Of a DNA stretch of 64,000 bases, positions 1-9,475 are shown one piece after another. A program made the position numbers and the translations under genes. Position 1 is the first letter of the stretch. Each line of letters opens with the position of its first letter. The notes under the pieces were generated by a model. It was not told the DNA's origin and searched no databases. It was given only the letters and a program-made list of their open reading frames with translations. The stretch comes from Pelagihabitans pacificus (GTDB lineage Bacteria; Bacteroidota; Bacteroidia; Flavobacteriales; Flavobacteriaceae): assembly GCF_009371985.2 (NCBI RefSeq), contig NZ_VIKU02000008.1, forward strand, positions 37,789 to 101,788, read 5' to 3'.

Positions 1-321
1 TTGATGGTCATCGCCGTGGTCGTTTCCATTTTGGTGATGATGTTGTTTGCCAATCCGATTCGGGAATTCATTAACAAACACCCATCCATGCAACTTTTGG
101 CGATGTCTTTCCTGATTCTGATAGGCTTTATGTTGATTACCGAGGCCGCCCACCTTTCCCATACGGTCGTTTTTGGGCAATCGGTCGGGGCCATTCCCAA
201 GGGCTACCTATATTTTGCCATCGCCTTTTCCCTGTTGGTCGAATTTTTGAATATGAAACTGCGAAAGCAAATCAATGCTACGGATGAAAAATCCTTAAAT
301 GGGAAAGTGGATAATACGTAA
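1..321 (+). CDS. TerC-family integral membrane protein, C-terminal part
   Basis: This is the last 100 or so residues of an open frame that enters from the left edge, so the 5' end is missing. Three hydrophobic segments are visible (about residues 2-18, 31-47 and 64-80). The loop GAIPKGYLYFAIAFSLLVE, just before the last helix, is typical of TerC/Alx-type membrane proteins, which are linked to tellurite resistance and to manganese or calcium export during membrane protein metallation. The tail is polar. The next gene starts 5 bp after the stop, so the two could share a transcript. The family call rests on this C-terminal block only. Confidence 0.75.
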   Translation: MMVIAVVVSILVMMLFANPIREFINKHPSMQLLAMSFLILIGFMLITEAAHLSHTVVFGQSVGAIPKGYLYFAIAFSLLVEFLNMKLRKQINATDEKSLNGKVDNT

Positions 322-325
322 TAAA

Positions 326-1195
326 ATGAAACACGCATACAGCAATCAATGCAGACGGTCGGGATATGGGCCTTCCTATCTGTTGGTCATCCCTGTACTG
401 TTTTTGATTTTTGGATGTGCCTCGTCGCGGCAAGGACAAGGCGCTTCGCCAACGGAGGAAGCGGATGAGCTGGTACGCGTGGCAAACGATGACCACAACA
501 ACATTCAATCGGTTCCCGTGGTGGGGCCCGCCCCCGTGAATCCTATAATGGATACTTCCGAGGTATTAGAGGTGGCTACCGTGGAGCCCGAAGCGCTCCC
601 GGAACCAAAGACTGTGAAACCCTTGAGCGCCGTAGCGGCGAAGATTGTGGAAAATTATGAGAACAGCCAAAATAAGAAGCCTGGCGGACATTGTTTGGCG
701 GCCAGTAAATCCCGTTTTCAAAAGGCTTATGAAGCGATTCATGGTCATTCGATGTACCGGGATCTACCCTCCGATATTGCATCGAACTACTATTCTCCCT
801 CCCAGGTGTTCGACCATCTCTATGCCTCTACCTTTGGGCGGCATCAAGGGTGGCGAACCCTTCCTAGAAAGTACCGCGGCAGGGGCGGGGCGGGTGCCAT
901 TGCATACGCCGGCATGGGTGACTTGGTTGATTGGTTCGGTATCTGGAGTGGGGAGTTACGACCGGGAGCGGTAATGCAGGTTTGGAAGCGAAACGATGAT
1001 TATAAAAAGGTAATCCGTGGTATCCGGGGAAAGGATTTTGACCCCTTTGGCCATTCCTTCATTTTTCTGCGGTATGAACGCGATGACAATGGCAAGATCA
1101 TTGGCATACGAATTGCAGACCAAGGGTATCAGAGCTACCGACCCTTGGTTCCTGAGGATTATGAGGTGTGGTGGGCCGCAAATTTGACGATTTAA
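326..1195 (+). CDS. Lipoprotein with putative papain/NlpC-like Cys-His fold
   Basis: The ATG at 326 is chosen over the longer frame start at 299, because 299 lies inside the upstream gene and 326 gives a clean signal peptide. The predicted 289-residue product has a lipobox ending at Cys31 (FLIFGC), so it is probably lipid-anchored. A low-complexity Pro/Glu/Val linker follows up to about residue 105. The C-terminal domain has an invariant-looking GGHCLAAS (Cys123) and a later GHSFIFL (His243) followed by IADQG. This Cys-then-His order, with a hydrophobic strand after His, is that of NlpC/P60 and related amidase folds; the enzymatic role is inference. The next gene downstream has the same Cys/His spacing style. 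Confidence 0.6.
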   Translation: MKHAYSNQCRRSGYGPSYLLVIPVLFLIFGCASSRQGQGASPTEEADELVRVANDDHNNIQSVPVVGPAPVNPIMDTSEVLEVATVEPEALPEPKTVKPLSAVAAKIVENYENSQNKKPGGHCLAASKSRFQKAYEAIHGHSMYRDLPSDIASNYYSPSQVFDHLYASTFGRHQGWRTLPRKYRGRGGAGAIAYAGMGDLVDWFGIWSGELRPGAVMQVWKRNDDYKKVIRGIRGKDFDPFGHSFIFLRYERDDNGKIIGIRIADQGYQSYRPLVPEDYEVWWAANLTI

Positions 1196-1289
1196 AGGGC
1201 CTTCTATCATAAAATATCCCTAAAAACAAAATGGATACCCAAAAACTGCGTTATGTTTAAAGAGAGGTATCGCTGAAGTATTTTTTGCT

Positions 1290-2063
1290 ATGAACGTATT
1301 TATCGCATTGTTGTTGTTTGGAAGTTGGAACGGGATGCTTCCCGAGAGTCACCCACTGGAGAGTCTTCCTTTAGGGAATACTAATATGGTAAATCCCGCG
1401 GGTGCGCTCATGGCTGTCGACACTAGGCCCCTTGATACTAAAAAAGATCCCGATAGCCTGTCATACGGTGAGATGAAAACGGGCATAGCAAATTTGCGCA
1501 AGAGCCTTGCGGAGAATTTTCGTGAGGGAACGGTAACGATGGATAGCATCCAAGAGAAGTTTGTCGAGAATTTAGTCGATAACATCATTCCCTACTGGTT
1601 GGATACTCCCTGGAGTTTTGAAGGTCATACCGCTGTGCCCAAGCATGGGAAGATTGCCTGTGGCTACTTCATTTCTACTACCTTGCGTGATATGGGATTA
1701 AGACTGAACCGCTATAAGCTCGCCCAAAAAGGACCCTTGGATGAAGCGAAGGCGTTGAGCTGTGGTGAAAAAATTTATAGTGTGGTCGAAATGGACCCGG
1801 AAAAAGCCTTTAGTGAAATCGATCGCATTACAAAAGACGGCATCTACTTTATCGGGTTCGACAAAGGCCATGTCGGGTATGTCTTAAAAAGAAATAGTGC
1901 GTTGTACTTGGTACATTCCAACTATTTGTATCCAGCGTTGGTACGCATCGAATCCCTGAAGGATTCCAGGGTGTTTCAGAGTTATACGACCTTTCATTTG
2001 GTGGCCATCTCCAATAATTCGACTCTGATGCAACGCTGGCTCGACAATAGTACCATTCTATAA
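1290..2063 (+). CDS. Putative secreted Cys-His (NlpC/papain-like) protein
   Basis: A 257-residue product with a short hydrophobic N-terminus (about residues 3-12), which may be a weak signal peptide. Its middle and C-terminal part carries GKIACGYF (Cys124 at the start of a helix), about 70 residues, then KGHVGYVL (His194) and a LVHSNY strand. That is the layout of a cysteine peptidase or amidase with a papain-like core. I do not recognise a named family. It lies 94 bp after another Cys/His candidate on the same strand, which suggests a pair acting on cell wall or peptide substrates. The intervening DNA shows no terminator. Confidence 0.5.
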   Translation: MNVFIALLLFGSWNGMLPESHPLESLPLGNTNMVNPAGALMAVDTRPLDTKKDPDSLSYGEMKTGIANLRKSLAENFREGTVTMDSIQEKFVENLVDNIIPYWLDTPWSFEGHTAVPKHGKIACGYFISTTLRDMGLRLNRYKLAQKGPLDEAKALSCGEKIYSVVEMDPEKAFSEIDRITKDGIYFIGFDKGHVGYVLKRNSALYLVHSNYLYPALVRIESLKDSRVFQSYTTFHLVAISNNSTLMQRWLDNSTIL

Positions 2064-2337
2064 ACCTAAAATAGGGTAAGTACCTTTTCAAAGATTAGTT
2101 TGGAACGCCGCAAAGAAGAAGCGGAAGATGCCGGTATCTCGCGGCGGGCAACCAACCTTTAAGCTGCCCTTGCTGCTGCCATATCCGTAACGGGGAGCGA
2201 CCGACCGATAGCCGTAGGCTCTACAGTGGTGACTTCCGGGATTATAGGGTGACTCTTTATTATATAACAACGCTTGGCACACGCGCAGTTCCAATGATAG
2301 GGACAAGGAATACGTATGCATCGGTGTAGGCGGTTAT

Positions 2338-3819
2338 TTACTCCGTTTTAAATTCAGGGCTTTCTATTTGCGCGATACAATCTGGATTCGGTTTGGTATT
2401 TGGGTTGTTAAAAAAATCGTTTGCAGCTTGCATGGCACATTGATTTCCCCAATTGGTCGTTGGTGTATGCTTCCATCCCCTAAAAATCAAATGATAGCTA
2501 TTTGTTAAGTTATCCTTCATTGATTCTGCCCATTTAACGGGCGTTTCATTGTCATATTCTCCGCTTATTAACAACACCGGAATAGCACTACTAACCGCCT
2601 TGTTTTCGATTTCCGATACTTTCTTGACACTCCATATTTTACAGATTTCATTGGCAAATACGCTTGGCGATAAACCCTCGACCTGTGGATATTTTGTAGT
2701 TTCGGCATCTATGGTTTCTTTTGAACTGAATGGGTTTTCTTCCGCACACCAAACAGAAAGTCGCATGCCTACACCCGCACCATTGCCCGGTTCCCGAAAT
2801 ACGTATGAAAGCCGTTCTTTCACAGAAGTCATATCGTTATTGAACAGCTTATTTATTTCGAGTGGAATATGAACGACATCTCCCGTTGAAGCCGAGGTGA
2901 AAACGGTAATCAAATCGGCTCCCGTCAAATAGAATGTTTCTACTTGTCCACTTTGTGGATTTTCTATAGTGACTTCAAGCGGGTCTTTTGTTTTTTCCGT
3001 CAGATAATCAAAAAAACGTTTCTTGATATTTGGAAAAGCACCGATACATTCCTTATGGGCCTCACAATCGGAAAGTAATTTATCTACCGATTCCAATAGG
3101 TTTTTAACGCTTTCCTCATCATAGTTTACTTCCAAGGGAAGTGGAGAATCCATCACCACACTCCGAATTCGTTCGGGATAGTCCCGTAATAGAACCTGGG
3201 CAATTTTTGTGCTATACGATATGGTAAGCAAGTTGTATTCCTTGATGTTCAATACGTTGACCAAATCATTAATATCGGCTGCTATTTCATTCGTAGTGTA
3301 TCCCTCAAGGTCAATCCCTTTATTGACAAGTCTTTCCCTACAGGATTGGGCAGCTGCCGCAAAAAGTGAATCTGATTTTTTTGAATCGAAATCGGGAAGG
3401 TTTGAAGTGGATAAAGCCTTGGACCATTCAGGGCAATCCAAGTGTGGTTTGGCATAAAAGTTTCCTCGTTGTTCCAAAAGGATGAAATCCCTATCATCAA
3501 GGTACTTATAATAATTCATGTATTGTGCAGAAGGCATAGTAGTGGACCCTGGACCTCCTACCGTATAAATGATCGGGTCGGTTTTTGGACGGGCATTTCT
3601 GCTTTTAAATATATAGACAGGGATTTGAATCGTTTGGCTATTTGGGTCGTTCCTATTTTCCAAAACTTCCAAATATCCAAAAGTGTATTCCTGTCCTTTT
3701 GGAATGTTGTGGGTCGTTTCTTTTGATTTCGTAAACGTTGGCTCAAAATTGGCTTTCTTTTGCCCGAAGCAAATCGTTGACATTAATAGAATGACAATCA
3801 ATTTCGACAGTTTGTTCAT
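2338..3819 (-). CDS. Secreted alpha/beta hydrolase, tripeptidyl/prolyl aminopeptidase type
   Basis: A 493-residue protein with a signal peptide (residues 1-19, ending CFGQ). The oxyanion-hole motif GGPG is at 88-91 and LLEQRGN follows, as in the S33 proline iminopeptidase/TAP family. The region expected to hold the nucleophile reads LLTISYSTKIA, so Ser201 sits where GxSYG is normal. The C-terminal part has ISGEYDNETP (acid) and WKHTPTTNWGNQC (His), matching the TAP C-terminal domain. It probably cleaves small peptides or esters in the periplasm or outside the cell. Both glycines flanking the serine are replaced (T-I-S-Y-S), which is unusual and could change activity. The gene stands alone, with no partner on its strand nearby. 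Confidence 0.8.
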   Translation of the reverse strand: MNKLSKLIVILLMSTICFGQKKANFEPTFTKSKETTHNIPKGQEYTFGYLEVLENRNDPNSQTIQIPVYIFKSRNARPKTDPIIYTVGGPGSTTMPSAQYMNYYKYLDDRDFILLEQRGNFYAKPHLDCPEWSKALSTSNLPDFDSKKSDSLFAAAAQSCRERLVNKGIDLEGYTTNEIAADINDLVNVLNIKEYNLLTISYSTKIAQVLLRDYPERIRSVVMDSPLPLEVNYDEESVKNLLESVDKLLSDCEAHKECIGAFPNIKKRFFDYLTEKTKDPLEVTIENPQSGQVETFYLTGADLITVFTSASTGDVVHIPLEINKLFNNDMTSVKERLSYVFREPGNGAGVGMRLSVWCAEENPFSSKETIDAETTKYPQVEGLSPSVFANEICKIWSVKKVSEIENKAVSSAIPVLLISGEYDNETPVKWAESMKDNLTNSYHLIFRGWKHTPTTNWGNQCAMQAANDFFNNPNTKPNPDCIAQIESPEFKTE

Positions 3820-3922
3820 GATGTATGGTGAGTTTTAGGTAGTTGCTCAACGGTATGGCTGAATGCAGTTCGGTAATTTTTGCCGAAATATAGTGAAATC
3901 GAATTACTGTGGGAAGGGAAAC

Positions 3923-4072
3923 GGCCTACGGGAGGGGCTTTACAAGAAAGGCCATGCGCCTTGCGGGGTCCTGTTTTTTCCTTTGCTCCAGGACCGGATC
4001 AGGCTCCGGCCCGGCCGTAAACGAAAAAACCATCAATCGAAATTGATGGTCTTCCTTGTAGCGGGAACTGGA
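3923..4072. repeat. 150-bp direct repeat, copy 1 (truncated tRNA 3' end plus terminator)
   Basis: This stretch is almost identical to 4100-4249, offset by exactly 177 bp. It contains a copy of the tRNA-fMet terminator hairpin. It ends with the last 14 bases of the tRNA 3' end (rc of tagcgggaactgga), after which similarity stops abruptly at ttgcttcc. The spacer between the two copies is 27 bp. Confidence 0.9.
4024..4054 (-). terminator. Duplicated Rho-independent terminator
   Basis: On the minus strand, ACCATCAAT-ttcg-ATTGATGGT is followed by a run of T. It is a copy of the functional terminator of the tRNA and sits in the detached repeat. Confidence 0.8.
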
Positions 4073-4099
4073 TTGCTTCCTCGCCGGCGTTTCGGAAGC

Positions 4100-4235
4100 G
4101 GCCTATGGGAGGGGCTTTACAAGAAAGGCCATGCGCCTTGCGGGGTCCTGTTTTTTCCTTTGCTCCAGGACCGGATCAGGCTCCGGCCCGGCCGTAAACG
4201 AAAAAACCATCAATCGAAATTGATGGTCTTCCTTG

Positions 4236-4249
<14 letters not shown>
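4100..4249. repeat. 150-bp direct repeat, copy 2 (joined to the intact tRNA)
   Basis: Second copy of the repeat at 3923-4072, differing at only a few positions near its left end. Here the right end continues into the complete initiator tRNA gene, so this is the original location and the other copy is the duplicate. The unit is GC-rich in its middle (ccggatcaggctccggcccg). Confidence 0.9.
4201..4231 (-). terminator. Terminator of the initiator tRNA
   Basis: A 9-bp stem ACCATCAAT/ATTGATGGT with a TTCG tetraloop, followed by TTTTTT when read on the minus strand. It starts 5 bp after the tRNA 3' end. Confidence 0.9.
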
Positions 4250-4308
<59 letters not shown>

Positions 4309-4427
4309 ATGTGGATGGCAAAGATACAACCATTTTTTAGTTTATTCAAAACTTCGGACAGGAATATTTTTGCAGTTCATCGCTGCAAAAAAGGTGAAAA
4401 TGCATACCTTCGGCACCAGTATTCATT

Positions 4428-5792
4428 ATGGACGCAATCAACGATTTTATTTCCTCGGCACTTCCCTACACCGAATGGCCCATGTTTCTTTTGTTGATCG
4501 CAGGCGGCCTCTTTCTAGTAATATATTCCAAATTTTTGCCGTATCGTTATTTTGGGCATGCCATTGCGATTACGGCCGGTAAATACGACGACAAAAATGC
4601 CAAGGGTGATGTGAGTTCCTTCCAGGCGCTATCTGCCGCGGTGGCGGCTACAGTGGGTTTGGGCAATATCTCGGGAGTGGCGATCGCAATCCATGACGGG
4701 GGTCCCGGAGTCGTATTCTGGATATGGGCTACGGCCCTCATCGGTATGTGTATCAAGTTTTATTCCTGCAGCCTTTCCATCATGTTCCGCGGTACCGATT
4801 CGGAGGGTCGATTACAAGGTGGCCCCATGTTCTACATCACCCAAGGTTTGGGCCAAAGGGCAAGACCGCTGGCCATATTCTTTGCGGTATGCGGTTTATT
4901 CGGATTCTTGGGGGTATTCACCGCCAACCAGTTTACCGAAACCTTTATGAGTGTGGTAGAACCTTCCAGCACCTTGTTCGAGATGAGCGAACTCAATTGG
5001 AAATGGACCATCGGTTTCCTACTGGCCATTATTACCTCTTTCGTCATTTTCGGTGGCCTTCATAAAATCGCCAAGGTGGCCTCGGCCCTGGTGCCCTTTA
5101 TGGTCGCGATATATTTGATCGCCGTTATTGTGGTGATGGCATTGAATGCCTCCCAGGTGTTGCCATCCTTGAAGATGATCATCACAGAGGCGTGGAACTT
5201 TAAAACGGTGGTTACCGGCGGATTTTGGGGCTTGGTCATCATTGGTATCCGAAGGGCCATGTTTTCGAACGAAGCCGGACTCGGGAGTGCCCCGATGTAT
5301 CATGGGCAATCAAGAAACGATGAACCGATTCGGGAAGGACTGGTGGCGATGCTCGGGCCTTTCATAGATACGATTATGGTGTGTACTTTTACCGCGGTGG
5401 TCATTATTCTAAGCGGCGCCTATTTGGAAGATAGCAGCGGCATCGTAATGACCTTGACCGCCTTTGAACGCACCCTTTTCGGCTATGGGGACGATTTGCT
5501 GATGTTGATCGTGACGGCCTTTGCCCTTTCGACCTTGTTCACCTATTCCTATTACGGGGTGAAGTGCCTATCATTTTTGACCAATGCCAAAATCGGGAAG
5601 TTCTATAATGTCTATTTTGTGGTGATGATCGTTTTCGCAGCGGTAGCTTCCTTGGAACTGGTCAAGAACCTGATCGACCTGTCCTATGCCTTAATGGTTA
5701 TTCCGAACATGATAGCCGTGCTGCTCTTGGCACCAAAGGTCAACAAGGCGGCAACAGCGTATTTTAAAAAACTAAAAGATGGCCGAACATAA
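4428..5792 (+). CDS. Sodium:alanine symporter (AGCS family)
   Basis: A 454-residue polytopic membrane protein, close to the usual AGCS length. The signature ALSAAVAATVGLGNISGVAIAI (residues about 67-90) and GGPMFYITQG are typical of Na+-coupled alanine/glycine carriers, as is RRAMFSNEAGLGSAPMYH in the second half. It should import alanine or glycine with sodium across the inner membrane. A TATTTTTG promoter-like box lies about 65 bp before the ATG. The end overlaps the start of era by 14 bp, so the two are translationally coupled or at least cotranscribed. Confidence 0.93.
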   Translation: MDAINDFISSALPYTEWPMFLLLIAGGLFLVIYSKFLPYRYFGHAIAITAGKYDDKNAKGDVSSFQALSAAVAATVGLGNISGVAIAIHDGGPGVVFWIWATALIGMCIKFYSCSLSIMFRGTDSEGRLQGGPMFYITQGLGQRARPLAIFFAVCGLFGFLGVFTANQFTETFMSVVEPSSTLFEMSELNWKWTIGFLLAIITSFVIFGGLHKIAKVASALVPFMVAIYLIAVIVVMALNASQVLPSLKMIITEAWNFKTVVTGGFWGLVIIGIRRAMFSNEAGLGSAPMYHGQSRNDEPIREGLVAMLGPFIDTIMVCTFTAVVIILSGAYLEDSSGIVMTLTAFERTLFGYGDDLLMLIVTAFALSTLFTYSYYGVKCLSFLTNAKIGKFYNVYFVVMIVFAAVASLELVKNLIDLSYALMVIPNMIAVLLLAPKVNKAATAYFKKLKDGRT

Positions 5793-6663
5793 AGCAGGTT
5801 TCGTAAATATCATCGGTAATCCCAACGTCGGGAAATCTACCTTGATGAACGCCTTTGTAGGGGAGAAGCTCTCTATTATTACCTCCAAGGCCCAGACTAC
5901 CCGGCATCGCATTCTAGGGATTGTGAACGGGGATGATTTTCAGGTCATCCTTTCCGATACCCCGGGCATCATTAAACCCGCCTACGAACTACAGGCCTCC
6001 ATGATGGATTTTGTAAAATCGGCCTTTGAGGATGCCGATATACTATTGTACATGGTCGAAATCGGGGAAAAGGCCTTGAAGGACGAGAAATTCTTTGAAA
6101 AAATCGGGAACAGTAAGATTCCAGTGCTGCTCCTGTTGAACAAGATTGATGGGGCGAGCCAGGAACTGTTGGAAGAACAGGTGCAGTATTGGCAGGAAAT
6201 GCTGCCCACCGTAGAGATTCATCCTATTTCTGCCCTTCAAAACTTTAATGTGAAGGAAGTGTTCGAGCGCATTTTGGAGCTCTTGCCCGAATCACCACCG
6301 TATTATCCAAAAGATCAATTGACCGATAAGCCTGAACGTTTCTTTGTAAACGAGATCATACGGGAGAAAATATTGCTGCATTATAAAAAGGAAATTCCCT
6401 ATGCGGTGGAGGTCGAAACCGAGGAGTTTTTGGAAGATGACGACATCATTCGCATGCGGGCGGTAATCATGGTGGAGCGCGATTCCCAAAAAGGTATCAT
6501 TATCGGCCATAAAGGGAGTGCCCTAAAAAGAGTAGGGGTCGAGGCCCGAAAAGACTTGGAACGGTTTTTTGGAAAACAGGTGCATATTGAACTGTATGTA
6601 AAGGTCAATAAGAATTGGCGTAGTGATGCGCGACAATTGAGACGCTTTGGATACAACACTTAA
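5779..6663 (+). CDS. era: GTPase Era
   Basis: A 294-residue GTPase of normal length. The G1 motif GNPNVGKST is at residues 13-21. DTPG (G3) and NKID (G4) follow, and the C-terminal KH domain carries IGHKGSALKRVG. Era binds the 3' end of 16S rRNA and helps small-subunit maturation. The start overlaps the upstream symporter gene by 14 bp. A second ribosome-assembly GTPase, der, follows after 128 bp, a common order in Bacteroidota. Confidence 0.97.
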   Translation: MAEHKAGFVNIIGNPNVGKSTLMNAFVGEKLSIITSKAQTTRHRILGIVNGDDFQVILSDTPGIIKPAYELQASMMDFVKSAFEDADILLYMVEIGEKALKDEKFFEKIGNSKIPVLLLLNKIDGASQELLEEQVQYWQEMLPTVEIHPISALQNFNVKEVFERILELLPESPPYYPKDQLTDKPERFFVNEIIREKILLHYKKEIPYAVEVETEEFLEDDDIIRMRAVIMVERDSQKGIIIGHKGSALKRVGVEARKDLERFFGKQVHIELYVKVNKNWRSDARQLRRFGYNT

Positions 6664-6791
6664 ATGCTGAGTTCCGGGTATCGAGCGTGGAGCATCTCTC
6701 GTAGCGTCAGGGCTCGAATGGGAAACTAAAGCTCCGAACTTCTTAACAATCGACATATATACCTTATTTTTGTGCCTCCAAATTAAAAAGT

Positions 6792-8096
6792 ATGGGCGCT
6801 ATTGTTGCCATCGTAGGAAGACCCAACGTGGGCAAATCGACTTTCTTTAATCGATTGATTCAACGCCGGGAAGCCATTGTCGACGCCGTAAGCGGGGTTA
6901 CCAGGGACCGTCATTATGGGAAGAGCGACTGGAATGGCAAGGAATTTTCCGTAATCGATACGGGAGGTTATGTCCTTGGTAGTGACGATATCTTTGAACA
7001 GCAAATCGATAAACAGGTAGAACTGGCCATCGATGAGGCGGATGCCATTCTTTTTATGGTGGATGTAGAGGCAGGTATCACAGGAATGGATGAAGATGTG
7101 GCCAAGTTGCTACGGCGGGTCAAAAAACCTGTTTTTTTAGTGGTGAACAAGGTCGATAATGCGAAAAGAGCCGCGGATGCCGTGGAGTTCTATGCTTTGG
7201 GATTAGGGGATTACTTTACCATCTCGAGTATTAACGGAAGCGGTACCGGGGAACTGCTCGATGCATTGGTCCAGGAGCTGCCGGAGACCAAAGACGAGGA
7301 GGAAGAACTTCCTCGTTTTGCCGTCGTTGGAAGACCCAATGCCGGGAAATCCTCTTTCATCAATGCCCTGATCGGGAAAGACCGTTATATCGTGACCGAT
7401 ATTGCAGGTACTACCCGTGATAGCATCGATACGAAATACAATCGTTTTGGGTTTGAATTCAATCTGGTCGATACGGCGGGCATACGAAGAAAGTCCAAGG
7501 TAAAGGAAGATCTGGAGTTCTATTCCGTGATGCGTTCGGTACGGGCCATCGAACATAGCGATGTGTGCATCTTGATATTCGATGCCACTCGCGGCTTCGA
7601 CGGACAAGTATCCAATATCTTTTGGTTGGCACAGCGAAACAACAAGGGCATCGTAATCTTGGTGAACAAGTGGGACCTGGTCGAAGACAAGCAGAGCAAT
7701 ACCATGAAAGAATACACCAAGCGTATTAAGCAGGCCATTGAACCTTTTGTGGATGTGCCGATCATCTTTATTTCGGTTTTGAACAAACAGCGCATTTTCA
7801 AGGCAATCGAGACTGCCGTCGAGGTCTATAAAAACCGTTCAAAGAAAATAAAGACCAGCGAGTTGAACGATGTGTTGTTACCCATTATACAGCATACGCC
7901 CCCACCGGCCTATAAGGACAAATACGTAAAGATCAAATATATTACCCAATTACCCACCCCGTATCCGCAATTTGCGTTTTTCTGCAATCTGCCGCAATAC
8001 GTCCGAGATCCCTATAAGCGTTTCCTGGAAAACAAGATACGGGAGCATTTTGATTTCACCGGCGTACCGATTACGATCTTTATGCGGAAGAAGTAG
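6792..8096 (+). CDS. der: GTPase Der (EngA), two G domains
   Basis: A 434-residue protein with two tandem GTPase domains: GRPNVGKST with DTGG and NKVD in the first, and GRPNAGKSS with DTAG and NKWD in the second. A C-terminal KH-like domain ends [11 protein letters not shown]. Der is needed for 50S ribosome assembly. A Bacteroidota-type box (TTATTTTTG) lies about 20 bp before the ATG, so it is probably transcribed from its own promoter as well as from era. Confidence 0.97.
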   Translation: MGAIVAIVGRPNVGKSTFFNRLIQRREAIVDAVSGVTRDRHYGKSDWNGKEFSVIDTGGYVLGSDDIFEQQIDKQVELAIDEADAILFMVDVEAGITGMDEDVAKLLRRVKKPVFLVVNKVDNAKRAADAVEFYALGLGDYFTISSINGSGTGELLDALVQELPETKDEEEELPRFAVVGRPNAGKSSFINALIGKDRYIVTDIAGTTRDSIDTKYNRFGFEFNLVDTAGIRRKSKVKEDLEFYSVMRSVRAIEHSDVCILIFDATRGFDGQVSNIFWLAQRNNKGIVILVNKWDLVEDKQSNTMKEYTKRIKQAIEPFVDVPIIFISVLNKQRIFKAIETAVEVYKNRSKKIKTSELNDVLLPIIQHTPPPAYKDKYVKIKYITQLPTPYPQFAFFCNLPQYVRDPYKRFLENKIREHFDFTGVPITIFMRKK

Positions 8097-8259
8097 GTTT
8101 GCTGGAAGTTGGATGCTAGAAGATAGAACAATCTCCCTTGCGATATGGTACCCATCGGAGCACTGATGTTAGGTTGATGTGAATCTTGATGTGTGAATTT
8201 GATCGTTGAGTTTGGGCGTATACTTGAGTCTGCATTTATTTTTGAAGGTGCACTTTCCA

Positions 8260-9054
8260 TTACCATCCACCTGAAGCGCCACCGCCACCGAAGCCGCCAC
8301 CACCAAAGCCACCTCCGAAGCCGCCACCACCAAATCCTCCTCCGCTACCAAATCCACCTCGGGAACCACCGCTACGGCCCATATTGCTAAGAATAATAAT
8401 GTCCCATAGGTCCAAGCCTCTGGAACGGTTACCGCCTCTGCCTCCCCGGTTACCACGGTTGCGTTTTGATAGAATGATCAAAATGATAAAGAAAATGATA
8501 ATCGGCAAAAGCGCCCCAAATGGGAATCCACCCCCGCTGTTATCAAAGGTACGTTCTTCCTTAAATTCCCCGTTCAGCACCTTAAAAATGGCGTCGGCCC
8601 CATCGTTGAGCCCCCCATAGTAGTCGTCCTCTTTAAATCGGGGAATCAAAATATTCTGAATAATGCGGCGCGACATGGCATCCGTTAAGGTAGCTTCGAC
8701 CCCATAACCGGTACTAATGGCAATGCGTCGGTCGCCCCTAGCAAGTAGTATCAGTACGCCATTGTCTTTTCCTTCTTGTCCGATGCCCCATTTCTGACCC
8801 CATTGTGCACCGAGGAAATCGATATCCTCCCCTTCGGTAGAATTGATGATGGCCACTACGATCTGGGTAGAGGTACTATCGGAATAACGGATGAGCTTTT
8901 GCTCCAGTGCCTTTTGCTGGGGTTCCGGTAGCAAGTCCACATAGTCATAGACACTGGTCTGTACCTTGGGTTTTTCCGGTATTTGAAACTGCGCGAAACC
9001 AAATTGAAGGCCACATAATAAGAACAGCAGTATGCTAGCCTTTCGATATCTCAT
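8260..9054 (-). CDS. TPM-domain membrane protein with Gly-rich tail (YgcG-like)
   Basis: A 264-residue protein: signal peptide at residues 1-21, TPM domain at about 33-160 (YDYVDLLPEPQQKALEQKL start, GVLILLARGDRRIAISTGYG core), one membrane helix at about 178-196, and a basic RNRGNRGGRGG stretch. The final 40 residues are nearly all Gly, Phe and Ser. TPM proteins of this type face the periplasm; reported activities include phosphatase activity and a role in photosystem repair in other lineages, but the function here is unknown. The start overlaps the upstream TPM gene by 20 bp, and the pair follows lemA, the usual neighbourhood. Confidence 0.88.
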   Translation of the reverse strand: MRYRKASILLFLLCGLQFGFAQFQIPEKPKVQTSVYDYVDLLPEPQQKALEQKLIRYSDSTSTQIVVAIINSTEGEDIDFLGAQWGQKWGIGQEGKDNGVLILLARGDRRIAISTGYGVEATLTDAMSRRIIQNILIPRFKEDDYYGGLNDGADAIFKVLNGEFKEERTFDNSGGGFPFGALLPIIIFFIILIILSKRNRGNRGGRGGNRSRGLDLWDIIILSNMGRSGGSRGGFGSGGGFGGGGFGGGFGGGGFGGGGASGGW

Positions 9055-9472
9055 TGCTCAGTTCATTTTCGTTTCCATGATGCCAGGGAAAATGGGCTTC
9101 CAACTCTTTTCCGGCCTTTAGAATACCGTTGATGAGGCCCTGTTTGTAGTTTCCTTTTCGAAATTGGGACTCGATGGTATCCTTGGTAGTGTCCCAAAAA
9201 TTATCGGGCACTACTTTATCGATACCACGATCGCCATAGATGGCGAATTTTCGGTCGTTGACCGCTACATAAATAATGACTCCGTTCTCGTCCTTGGTAT
9301 TATCCATTTTCAACATGTGGAATACCTCCTTGGCACGTTCAAAATGGTCGAGACGGGTGTGGGCCTCGATATGTACCCTAATTTCCCCGGAGGTATTTTT
9401 CTCGGCTTCAAGGATTGCCTGAACAATTTCCTGCTCTTCCTTGCGCGTTAAAAAATCCTCTACCCTTGACAT
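9035..9472 (-). CDS. TPM-domain protein (short form)
   Basis: A 145-residue protein that is essentially a single TPM domain. It begins VEDFLTRKEEQEIVQAILEAE and has the central strand GVIIYVAVNDRKFAIYGDRGID. There is no signal peptide and no clear membrane helix. It lies between lemA (3 bp gap upstream) and the longer TPM gene (20 bp overlap downstream), so the three are one transcription unit. This lemA-TPM-TPM set is frequent in Bacteroidota; the role in envelope homeostasis is inferred from context. Confidence 0.88.
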   Translation of the reverse strand: MSRVEDFLTRKEEQEIVQAILEAEKNTSGEIRVHIEAHTRLDHFERAKEVFHMLKMDNTKDENGVIIYVAVNDRKFAIYGDRGIDKVVPDNFWDTTKDTIESQFRKGNYKQGLINGILKAGKELEAHFPWHHGNENELSNEISKG

Positions 9473-9475
9473 AAA

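Noticed and set aside
2064..2337. Possible small genes or a mobile remnant in the spacer after the second Cys/His protein
   Set aside because: Frames here have no recognisable content and no inverted repeat of note was seen.
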